From Hemileia vastatrix (taxonomy: Eukaryota > Basidiomycota > Pucciniomycetes > Pucciniales > Zaghouaniaceae): a stretch of 64,000 nt of DNA. This document shows, one piece after another, positions 54,844-64,000 of this stretch. A program made the position numbers and the translations under genes. Position 1 is the stretch's first letter. Each line of letters opens with the position of its first letter. Below the pieces are notes generated by a model that was not told the origin of the DNA, ran no database searches, and saw only the letters and a list, made by a program, of their open reading frames with translations. The DNA is taken from assembly GCA_030280995.1 (NCBI GenBank), contig JASXTE010000017.1:21381998-21445997 (forward strand), written 5' to 3'.

Positions 54844-55989
54844 TGTGGTAGCCTAAAGTTTAGTACAGCACCTAAGTATGTAAATGGAGTTATTATGGTG
54901 TGCAAGATTGGCGTTATTATTTTTTATAAATAAAAGGGTTTTATTTAATTTATTGGAGTTTAAAATATGAAGAAATTGGTCACGAGCGAATGCCTACACA
55001 AATACAATTTATTTTGCGGAGAAAAATTATTTTTTACGGTCTGAAAATTTATAAGTATCAAGTCGAGTCACTCAAGAACCTTGGGAAATTTTCCCAGAAT
55101 TTTTACTATTTTTCTTATATTTTAAAATGAATTTTAAAGTTTTATAGAAATATTTACGTTTTCAAAAATTACTTAACTTTGATGAATTTTCACGGGGTAA
55201 TTAGAGCTGCGCAGACTACGAAAATTAGTTTGGTAGGTAAAGGGGAAGTAACTTTATTATGTGTAATTTTTCTAGATTTTTTATTATGGTTTTAAGGTTC
55301 TAAATTGAGTCCGGAAGTCCGGACAGACTCCGTTTCGACTCCGTACGGACTCCGCTTTGACTCCGTACGGACTCCGTACGGACTCCGTACGGGCTTCGGA
55401 TTGACTCTGGAAGAGCTCTGGAGGGGAAAACTTAGGCACGTGACTAGGAATACTTAAGCGCGTCTCAAACTCGAAATTGAGAGGGGGAACAGGTCATACA
55501 GCTTAATCTTTAACCACCACAGTCTCATTTTTTATTACTCAACAAATTAAAATAACTTGTAATACCCTTATAACATTATTATTTTTATATAACATTTTAG
55601 AAATACTACTCAACAAAAAAAATCACACTTCATACAGGGTATCTTTAGAAAGGTCTTCATCACTGGGACTTGATTATTGCTGTCTCATAAAAATTAAAAA
55701 TATTATAAAAACATAAAAGTCAATCTTTTCAGATCTTTCACTGGTACACCTTAATTGTTGTATTCAGTATTTCTTTATCAACAGCCACTTTCTTTAAATC
55801 TCAATAAGCGTTAAATATTTTAGAGTTTCATTATTTTTATCAATCAGATCTAAGTAGATTGGTTAGCTTAGTGATTTAGAACACCCATTTTGTTATTTTT
55901 ATTGGAAGGACGGGGTTTTCAGCTAAATCCACATATCTCCTCCGGATTCTGCTTACAGCAAGGCGACTGTAAGAGTTTACCTTACCATA
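54844..55989 (+). repeat. 3' LTR of element D (1146 bp)
   Basis: TGTGGTAGCC to CCTTACCATA, nearly identical to 43269-44414. Followed by ACAT and then the RT codons of element E. Confidence 0.93.
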
Positions 55990-55993
55990 ACAT

Positions 55994-58396
55994 CTTTCAA
56001 GATGTTGTCAAACAATTTGTTGTCCTCTATTTAGATGATATTTTAATTTTCTCAAAGACACTAGATGATCATATTCATCATGTTTGACAGGTTCTAAATC
56101 GACTTTGAGATCATGGTCTCTACGCCAAGCACAATTAATGCAATTTTCACCTTAAATCTATTGAATTTTTGGGTTTTATGTTATCCACTTCTGGATTAGT
56201 CATGGACAACAAAAAAGTCCAAAAGGTCCTTGAATGGCCTGAGCCCAAATCCTTTAAATCCCTCTAGGGATTTTTTGGTTTTGCCAATTTCTATAGAAGA
56301 TTTATTAAATATTACTATAAAACTATTTCCAATCTTACTTCTCTTCTTAGAAAAGATATTCCTTTTGTTTTTACTCCCACAGCAGGAAAGGAATTTGAAG
56401 CATTGAAGACGGCGTTTACCACAGCTCCAATTCTTCAACACTTTGATCCTTCTGCTTCGACAATAGTTGAGACAGATGCAAGCAATTATGCTATTGCAGG
56501 GGTCATTTCACAATTAAATCCTGAAACAAAATTTTTTCATCCTGTTGCTTTTGAGTCATGCAAACTCATTGCAGCAGAATTAAATTATGAAATTCATGAC
56601 AAAGAGCTTTTAGCTATTATTTATTGTCTTAAAAAATGGCACTCTTTTCTTCTCAGCTTAGACAGTCCTTTTCAAATTTTAACAGACCATAATGCTTTGA
56701 AATACTTTATGTCTTCCAAAGTGTTACCAGGCGTCAAGCCAGGTGGGCTGAATTTCTGTCTGAATTTTCTTTTTCTATTTCCTATTGCCCAGGTAAGAAC
56801 TGCATTTCCCCAGATATCTTATCACTTTGGGAAGACGTTTACCCTCAGCGGGGGGACGCATTTTCTGACAAGAACCCAGCAAATGTGAAATCAATTTTCA
56901 ACGAATCAATGTTAAGGACTCATCAACTTAATGCGATGACAATTCAATCCTTTCAAAATCCAATATCCAAAATCCTCAAAGCTCAGTTGAAGGACAATTA
57001 TTGTTTAGGGTTGAAAGACAAAATATTCTTAAAGCAAGGGGCCAAATGATTTAGTATTGAATCAGGTCTATTAGTTTTTGAGGGAAGAGTAGTCATACCT
57101 GACAACAATGAAATAAAGTTATCAATTTTCAATAGTCGACATGATTCTCCATTAGCTGGTCATTTTGGGGTTGATAAAACCTACCAGTTGATAATGAGGG
57201 ATTTCTTCTTGCCAGGTATGACCAGGGAAATCAAGGCCTATATAAAATCTTGTTACAAATGTAATAGGAATAAGGCTCCCCTTCAACGGAAGTATGGGTT
57301 GCTTCAACCACTTCCTATTCCCTCTAAACCTTGGGAATCTTTATCGATGGATTTTATTTCTCAACTTCCTCTTTCTAATAATTTTGATACTATATTAGTA
57401 ATAGTAGATAGATTTTCAAAAATGTCTATTTTTATTAAAACCACTACTACTGCTACAGCAGAAGATTTGTCAAAATTGTTTCTAGAATATGTATTTTCCA
57501 AACACGGCTTACCTAATGATATTATTTCAGATAGAGGCTCATTGTTTGTATCCACATTCTGGACTCAACTGTGTCGACAACTCAATATCACGAGGAACCT
57601 CTCCACAGCCTATAATCCTAAAACTGATGGGCAAACAGAGAGGGTCAACCAAATCCTCGAACAATACCTTCAAATGTATGTCAGTTACCAACAAGAAGAT
57701 TGGACCACATGGTTACCATTGGCCTAATTTGCTTATAATAACTCGACTCATTCTTTGACAAAACAATCTCCTTTCAAAACTGTCTATGGAAGACATCCTC
57801 GATTCAACTCAATCCATGTAGGAACTAATCATCCTGTGGAACATTATTATCAAACCACATCACTACTCCAAGAGGAACTTAAATCAAATTTGGAATTAGT
57901 GGTTCAAAGGTACAAGGAACAGGCCGACAAACATCAACAAACTGCTCCTTCTTTTAAACCAGGCGACAAAGTGTGGCTCAACGCACAAAACATTCGAATG
58001 ACTCAAACATCAAAAAAAATGGCTGAAAAACGCTTGGGACCCTTGGAAAGCAACTCTGAAGTCTCTAAAACTGCATTTCGACTCAAGCTAACTCCTAAAT
58101 GGCAGGCTATTCACCCTGTTTTTCACGTATATCTCCTGGAACTGGCTCGAGAAACATACCCAGGCAAAAACCAACCTCCTCCGGAACCGGTCGAAGTAGA
58201 AGACCATCTAGAGTGGGAAGTAAGCCGCATCCTTGATTCAAGAATGTGCAAGGTGAAACCTCAATACCTCGTGGAATGGGAAGGCTTCCTTGATTACTCA
58301 GACAAAACATCCTGGGAACCAGCCATCAATGTTTCTAACAACCCTGAACTCCTAAAATCTTTTCATCTTAAATATCCTTTAAAACCAAAACCTTAA
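55994..58396 (+). pseudogene. Element E: second half of RT to chromodomain
   Basis: Resumes with FQDVVKQFVVLYLDDILIFS, the RT catalytic box. RNase H: IVETDASNYAIAGVISQ, ELNYEIHDKELLAII and ILTDHNALKYFM. Integrase: HFGVDKTYQ ... CYKCNRNK zinc finger, SMDFISQLP, IISDRGSLFVS and TDGQTERVNQ. Then a GPF/Y-like region and a chromodomain (EWEVSRILDSR, QYLVEWEGFLDYSDKTSWEP) to the stop at 58396. Stops or shifts occur near 56089, 56263, 56886, 57047 and 57725, so the gene is dead. The long open piece 57755-58396 includes the whole chromodomain. Confidence 0.87.
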
Positions 58397-59278
58397 AACT
58401 CTCTTTTATTTTTTCTTTCTCTTTTTTTTCTTTCTTTTCTTTTCTTTTCTTCTTTTTAAAATCTAAAACATCTTTACTTCTAAAAATTTCATTAATTTTG
58501 TTTTCTTATTTATTCTTTTTCTTTTCAAAATTTTTCAACCTTCTTTGAAATAAATAAAATTAAATTAAAAGAAAAGAAAATGAAATAAAATTAAAATTAA
58601 AATAAATAAAAAAATCAAATTAAATTAAAAGAAATAAAATAAAATAAAATAAAACAAATAAAATTAAAATCTTTTTCTTTTTTCCTTCTCAAATTTTCTA
58701 TATACATTCTTTCTATAAAATTTTCTTTTCCTCAAACTATCAAAATTCTTCACGAACACAACACAACCATCTTCTCAAACCTCACTTCAACCTCTAAATC
58801 TCTCTTTTAAATCATTTGAACAAATTACTTCTTTTCCTTCAAAACTTTTTTTTTAAAAAAAAAAAACTTATTTCTTCTCTTCTTTTTTCAAATAACTAAA
58901 AACCTCAAATCCAAAAAACTTTCATAAATAACAAATTGTTTTTTTTCATTAAATTTTATTTACAACAAAATTATTTCAATCAATTATTTCTTTCTTCTTT
59001 CTTTCTTTCTTTCTTCTTACTTAATTATTTTCTTTTTGAACTTTAAAACTAAAACTCCTTCAATCAAATATTCTTTCTTTTCCTCTCTCATTTAAACTTC
59101 TTCTTTCAAAATTTTAAAACAAACTTGTATTTAATTCTTTTTTCTGTCTTTTCGTTTTTCTCTCAAAATCTTATAAAAAATAAAAATATTAAAATTTTTA
59201 AATAAAACAACAAAATAAAAATAACTTAATACAAATTATTTCTACTTTCTTTTCTTTTTTTTCTTTTCTCCTTCCATT
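58397..59278. other. Pyrimidine-rich and AT-rich 3' region of element E
   Basis: Runs of TTTCTTTTC and AAATAAAAT over about 880 bp. No ORF and no hairpin motif of the A/D type seen. Confidence 0.7.
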
Positions 59279-60243
59279 TTAAATTCTCTCCTTTATTTTC
59301 TCCCGAACCAATCCCTTCATCTTCACCAAAATTTCCCTTATTTCCTTCCTACATTTCTCAAAGACTTCCCCCTCTCCTACTGGAATCTCTTCTCCAATTT
59401 CCAGTAGCTCCTCGTCCATGTGGAAGGAGGCGGAATTGACAATCTTATCAATTTTTCCGCTTAAGTCTTCAATAAACCTCACTTGACAAACCTGGTGAGG
59501 CTTTTTTGACCATACTAGATCGAGGGTTTCTTCATTCTCCTCCTTTGAGGCAACCACCAGTAAGCTATCTTCGATCAGGATCAACACCGTAACTTCCACA
59601 GCAGCGGGTTCCACAATGGTCTCTTCCACATTCGAAGCTTCCGCTGTAGGGACTTCTGCGATGACGTCTGAATTCTAAAACAGAACCATCAGTAACTAAA
59701 TTTATGAAATATCAGGAGAATTGACTTACTTCAAAGATGTGGTCTGCTTCTAAGAACAATCTCAGAGTGACCTTCACCGCCACTTCCTTTTCCTCTTTGT
59801 CATCTTCGATGAGCACCCCTAGTTTTTTCGGGTTCGGTCTAGAAATAGAGATTTCCTCTTCCTCCTCAACTAACTCGTCGACTTCTTCTTCGAACACTTG
59901 TTTCTTGCTCACAGCCTGAGTCACCCAGGTTGCTACATTGTCTTCAGCCTCCTCCTAATTTTCTCCCACCATTTGAGACATCCCAAATATCTTCGACTAC
60001 CTCTTTTGTCTTAGGAATCCCCCAATATTTAGTCTTCGTGAACCGACTATCGATGTCAGAATTCTTTGACAAGGCTTCACATGCCACTTTGCACTTCTGG
60101 AGAGAACCTCGTGTTGCCGTACTTTCCATGCAAAAGTACTCCATTGATGCGCAAGCCGTGCAAGCCTTAGAATATTGCCGTGTGACGATTCCCCCATCTG
60201 CTTTAGGGTGTGGAGGCGTGGGAGTTGGAGTAGGGAAATCCAT
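59279..60243 (-). pseudogene. Antisense gene of element E, Cys-rich and acidic, frameshifted
   Basis: ATG at 60243 is 103 bp from the 3' LTR. The first frame has CTACASMEYFC (C-x2-C-x6-C at residues 28-38), then C51 and C55, which resembles a degraded Zn-cluster. It continues KYWGIPKTKEVVEDIWD and meets a stop at 59944-59946; a 1-base shift leads into EEAEDNVATWVTQAVSKK and an acidic segment. An intron of 55 bp (59729-59675, GTAAGT to TTTTAG) joins exactly to the last exon (to 59279), rich in Glu, Val and Lys. The shift could instead be a second small intron. The same position and strand as the antisense genes of A and D, with no clear sequence relation outside the cysteines. Confidence 0.5.
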
Positions 60244-60345
60244 CGTAGTAAATTATAGAGTAATTAAAAAAGAAAAGTAAAGGGAAACTAGTGTGGGAAG
60301 TATGTCTTACCCTCAACAGAGCTCACATTCTTATACCCGGCCATC

Positions 60346-61148
60346 TGTCATGCGCCACGTGACACTCGAGGAGAAAGCAGCTCATTAAATCAATAATAAG
60401 AGGTTTTAAATCCATACTCAAAGGCAGAAAGCAATTCTCCATAGAAACTGCAACTTTCCTTTGTGTACTCGCTATTCAACGGAGCTAGTCTAAACTATAA
60501 ATCTAAATTAGTCAATCTCTCAATAGTGTGTCTTTGTCTTTTTCTCAATAAGGGACACACAGCGCAATAGTCAATGTAATAGTACATTAAAAGGTTTATG
60601 AAATTTCTGTGGATTTTTAAGGGGTAGTGAGCATGGACGAAATGTTTAGTGGAGGATTAAGGGGTTAATGGATGTTAGTGAGGAGGGTCCAGGTGTAACA
60701 GATGTATTTTTAATGGTCTGTGGTGTGCGGAATAGTGGATGGGTATGAGGTCAATGCAAAGAGGAGTAAAGGATATAAAAGGGGTTGGGTTCTTGGTTCA
60801 ATACTCTTTAGAATTAAATTATAAAACATATTTATAGTTAATAGTGGTAAAAGCTTTTAAGTTAAATCATTATTATTGTATCTTTCTTTATTTTCTCAAT
60901 AATCATTTATAAATCCTAAATCTTTGATTGTTGAGTTTCCAACCCTTTGTGAGATCTTAAGAATTTTAATATTACCTTTCAATTATATTAGAATCCTTCT
61001 AAAACATAACTCAAAGCAGTATTTCTTCCTTCAAGTGATCTTTGAATCACTTCCTTGAATCATTACTCTGTGCTTCGAAGAAGTCCCTAAACTCCTCATC
61101 TCACTTACAGGAACATCTTTGACCTTGTGCCTAGGTTGTCCGGTGACA
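60346..61148 (+). repeat. 3' LTR of element E (about 803 bp)
   Basis: TGTCATGCGCC to GTTGTCCGGTGACA, with GTCCA following. Matches 29627-30431 with scattered substitutions and small indels. Confidence 0.88.
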
Positions 61149-61153
61149 GTCCA

Positions 61154-61547
61154 TTACATGAAACCACATGCTTCAAAAGCTGATGATCTCTCATTGCCAT
61201 TCTTGTATCATCAAGTTTATTGAGCTTTTCTAACTGCTCCAATGAAATCGATGATATAAGATTGGTCATGCACCTCTTTTTCTGGGCTGGATGAAGTATG
61301 TTCCCTCATTCAGCTGCTTGAAATCATGTGGGTATAATGCTCCATATTGTGTCTTGTGTATCGGTTTTACTTTCAATTGTCTACCAAACATCAGATTCCC
61401 TTCTATTACACTATTTCCCCCCTTCTGCTTCTTTACTTGCCATAGGATTTCTTTTTCCATTTTTGTTTGGATGTTTTTTCTTCCCTGCCCTTCTCCCTTG
61501 ATGTTTTCCTTTACCATGCTTTCTAACAAAGTCTTCTTCTGAATCAC
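61154..61547 (-). pseudogene. Tet/JBP-like oxygenase fragment, upstream part
   Basis: On the minus strand a frame to 61266 encodes LMFGRQLKVKPIHKTQYGALYPHDF-type text (quoted in part as HKTQYGALYPHDF) and GTYFIQPRKRG; another frame then gives SLEQLEKLNKLDDTRMAMRD and LLKHVVSCNG up to the GTCCA site. The reading continues across element E into GPQESGVMFADGILMGC at 29626. Start and upstream exons are not identified. The frame change near 61266 is a lesion or an unrecognised intron. Assignment rests mostly on the downstream part. Confidence 0.45.
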
Positions 61548-61651
61548 ACATCAGTTACTCTAATAAAACTATGATTCAGATATAAATTTATGGTCAGTAT
61601 ATGACTTCTCAATCATTTAAATCACATAAATTAAAAGTTTGAGTTGAAATA

Positions 61652-62710
61652 ACATGATTCAGAGTCTAAGAGGGACAATTATGCTCTAACAACATGCTTG
61701 CTGCATTAAACCTCAATCATGTTATTTCATACTAATCAAGCACTACAAATATTTTTGTTATAAAATGAAGATACTTTGACATACATTAATTTATTTTAAT
61801 CCAAAAAATTTTCAACCTCCTATTTTGTAGCCAAAAAAAACAAGAACCAAACGTTAATTAAAACTCAAATGAAATTTATTACATTTAAGTTAACATTACA
61901 TGAATGAGTGACTAAGAGGGGAAATAACACTCTAACAGCACACTTGCTGCATTAGTCATCAATCACATAACATTTACTATTCCCACAACTTGAAGACAAC
62001 AATTAAGAAAAAAAATCCACACACTTTTGTTTATATTCCAGTTGTTGTGTACAGAATAAAATCTGTAATACAAAAATAAAATTAAAATAAAAAGTATTAG
62101 TAAAAAAAATTACTATATCTAAAAAATCTCTTGTCTAAATTTTTTTTATTGAATTACTATGAGCATCAATATTAAATTCACAACACTATTGCTGCATCAG
62201 TCATCAATCATGTAATATATTACCCCAAATTACAAAATTAAATGTGAAGAAAACCTTAGATTACTTACACACTTATTTTAAAATGTTAATTTTCCTTAAG
62301 TAGAACTTAACCTACATTAAATAAATGCCATCCAAAATTCATAATGTTAGTAAAAATATCCATTATTTTGTGAAAATCTATCTGGCAAAAATTACATGAT
62401 TGAGGGTACTAAGAGGGGCAATAATGCTCTAACAACATGCTTGCTGCAATAGCCCTCAATCATGTAATATTTTCTAATTATGACAATTATAAAGTAATAT
62501 TTTTAAAAATTATAACCATTTACATACCTTTTATACTTTGCAGCTTCTGTTCACAAAAAAGAGCATTTAAAAGAAAATTCAAAAAAAATTAGCAAAATCT
62601 TTTATTTATTTAAAATGTTTGTTCATATATATTACTTGATTGAGCTACTAAGAGGGGCAATAAAGCTCTAACAACATGCTTGCTGCAGTATAACTCAATC
62701 ATGTAATGAT
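61652..62710. repeat. Five evenly spaced 75-bp hairpin units
   Basis: Units begin near 61652, 61898, 62157, 62392 and 62632, about 240-250 bp apart. The core is TAAGAGGGGCAATAATGCTC, TAACAACATGCTTGCTGCA, flanked by arms such as TTACATGATTGAGGG and CCCTCAATCATGTAA, which pair perfectly over 15 bp in the fourth unit. The second unit has different inner arms that still pair (TGACTA with TAGTCA). The third is degraded on its left side. Intervening DNA is AT-rich and not conserved. Confidence 0.75.
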
Positions 62711-63480
62711 ACAAAAAAATTTAAAGAATTTTCTTTGATGAAAAAACAATAATTTTACATACCTTTATTTATGCAATGATATAATTTTGAATCAATAAAT
62801 ATTTTCAATTAGATATGAGTGAAACAGAACCTGAAGAAAAAAATCCAAGTCAATATCAGAACCACTCATACTATGTTTAATAATTTTTTAATGAAAAATC
62901 AATTCATTCATTCACTAAATATATTTTCCTGAATAACATGTTCAAACCTTTTCAATAGTGGTTTGTTTTTATTCACCAAATATATTCAAATAATCCAGGT
63001 AGATATTTTCTGGATGGCTGGCGGAAAAAGGAAGATGGGGTGCTATAAAATTGCACTGAGCTTATAATTTCGCAAGAAAAAATAGTAACTGAAGTTTCAA
63101 AGGCAAAAATTCCCCACAAGTATCTCCCAAAATTATACTTGTTTTATGAAGGAGCTAGGATAGACATATTTATCACACAAAAAGGTACAAATTTTATTTT
63201 AAGCTGTATGGAAGGTCAAATTCAAATTATTGTAGACCACTTGCTGCTAATGGATACCATCCAGTAACATGTCTAGTCTTATATTTACTAGATTGAATGT
63301 CAATAAATGTGACGGATATATATCACTTGCCTCCTAGCAATTAACTCACTCTTAGTTAGATGTAAACCAATAAACACATTATTATTTGCTGGGGGATACA
63401 TTTTCTATTGAATTCCTGCCAGCAATCTTAAATGATAGTCTTGATAGCAGGTTACAATGTTAATAAATTTTTTGACCACT
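62711..63480. other. AT-rich DNA without recognised feature
   Basis: No gene found. An isolated GATGGCTGGC near 63013 and GTTAGATGTA text hint at the next array, but no clear repeat until about 63500. Confidence 0.5.
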
Positions 63481-63494
63481 TTCTAGCCATCAAT

Positions 63495-64000
63495 TCAATA
63501 TTTAGATGGCTGGCAAGCCAAAAATAGGTGCAAGTACCTGCCAGCCAGCAATTTGCTTGTTAGCTGACTGGAAGGTTGGGTGAATCAATGATTTGTTTAG
63601 CCCCTAATTTTCTGCCAGCTAGAAACAAACCAATTTGGTTTCTGGCTGGCAGGGTAGCAGATTTTGTGGTTGGGAAAATGCATCAATTTCTACTTCCTTT
63701 CAGCAGGAAATATGATTCTTAGCTTGCTGGAAGGAATGAAGCAAATCTATGCTTTTGTGGAAAACTGAAAATTCCAGCCAGCCAGCTGAAAAGCATATTG
63801 CTTGCTAGCTGGCAGGTTGTGATTGCAATTGATCATATTTGATCAATTTGCTTGAGAAACTTGCTTGCTTCATGCCAGACAGTTTAAAAAATATTGAGGG
63901 GAAGAAGGAGATAAAAACTCATATTTGAGATGATGATTTGCCTGCCAGCCTGCAGAAAATGATTAACTTGCTGGCTGGCAGGTTGATGTAGCAAGCAGTG
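63495..64000. repeat. Dense array of CTGGCTGGCAG inverted repeats
   Basis: The words ACCTGCCAGCCAGC, CTGCCAGCTAG, CTGGCTGGCAGG, CCAGCCAGCCAGCTG and GCTAGCTGGCAGGTT occur every 40-100 bp in both orientations, each pair enclosing a short AT-rich loop (for example AACAAACCAATTTGGTTT near 63624-63642). The array runs off the end of the window. It resembles a transposon subterminal region. No coding signal. Confidence 0.7.

Larger units (their letters stand above)
43269..55989 (+). mobile_element. Young Ty3 retrotransposon, element D
   Basis: A 12.7-kb element with the 4-bp duplication ACAT (43265-43268 and 55990-55993) inside RT of element E. LTRs of 1146 bp differ at about eight positions by eye. 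Contents: tRNA-Lys-type primer site, Gag-protease, -1 shift site, Pol, structured 3' region with hairpin arrays, antisense spliced Zn-cluster-like gene, polypurine tract. Only one clear lesion is visible in Pol (near 50996). Same lineage and architecture as element A, without A's second antisense gene. Confidence 0.94.
29627..61148 (+). mobile_element. Old chromodomain Ty3 element E, host of three later insertions
   Basis: LTRs 29627-30431 and 60346-61148 with the 5-bp duplication GTCCA (29622-29626 and 61149-61153). Without the inserts it is about 8.4 kb. Coding order: Gag, protease, RT, RNase H, integrase and chromodomain, then a long 3' region with an antisense gene. It carries stops and frameshifts throughout, and its LTRs differ at many positions including indels, so it is the oldest retroelement of this half. 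It sits inside the oxygenase pseudogene. Confidence 0.9.

Overview
The window is an AT-rich, repeat-dense stretch of what looks like fungal nuclear DNA. It is most likely a basidiomycete and probably a rust-type fungus (Pucciniales). That placement is inferred from the Ty3 lineages present (a reverse transcriptase with an F-I-D-D box followed by GGIKGP, and a chromodomain element with a rust-like Gag), from a Tet/JBP-like 2OG-Fe(II) oxygenase fragment, and from a tnp2-type CACTA transposase fragment. No intact housekeeping gene is visible. Nearly everything is transposon inserted into transposon.

Left half (1-28201). An array of 36-bp palindromes (1-1519, resuming at about 18171) is interrupted by a CACTA-like DNA transposon (1520-18111). 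That transposon is split by Ty3 element A (3899-16866; LTRs 1093 bp; target duplication ACGA). A solo LTR of the A family (18258-28201; duplication ACAT) was in turn split by Ty3 element B (19323-28168; duplication AGGCC).

Right half (28202-64000). A Tet/JBP-like oxygenase pseudogene on the minus strand (28836-29626 and 61154-61547) is split by an old chromodomain Ty3 element E (29627-61148; duplication GTCCA). Three later insertions lie inside E: a reversed solo LTR of the D family (31012-32139; CCGG), the nearly intact element C on the minus strand (32198-41406; AAAAC), and element D (43269-55989; ACAT). Hairpin-rich DNA with no gene follows to the end of the window.

Elements A and D belong to one lineage. 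They share a tRNA-Lys-type primer site, a Gag-protease ORF, a conserved T TTT TTR slippery heptamer for a -1 shift into Pol, and a long 3' region between Pol and the 3' LTR. That 3' region holds two things I would look at first. The first is a set of antisense, intron-containing genes starting 50-125 bp from the 3' LTR and encoding fungal Zn-cluster-like proteins; A has two, D has one, and the unrelated element E has a frameshifted one. The second is an unusual set of short inverted repeats: more than 30 copies of a 4-bp stem, 6-nt loop and TAAACTG tail whose stems differ in a compensatory way, plus three larger hairpin classes. The small hairpins also occur inside the translated Pol linker. 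The LTRs of A and D carry clusters of CGG/CCG triplets, the usual target of Zn-cluster proteins, so a self-regulating antisense circuit is possible. That last step is inference.

All boundaries, splice sites and LTR difference counts were read by eye, not computed.
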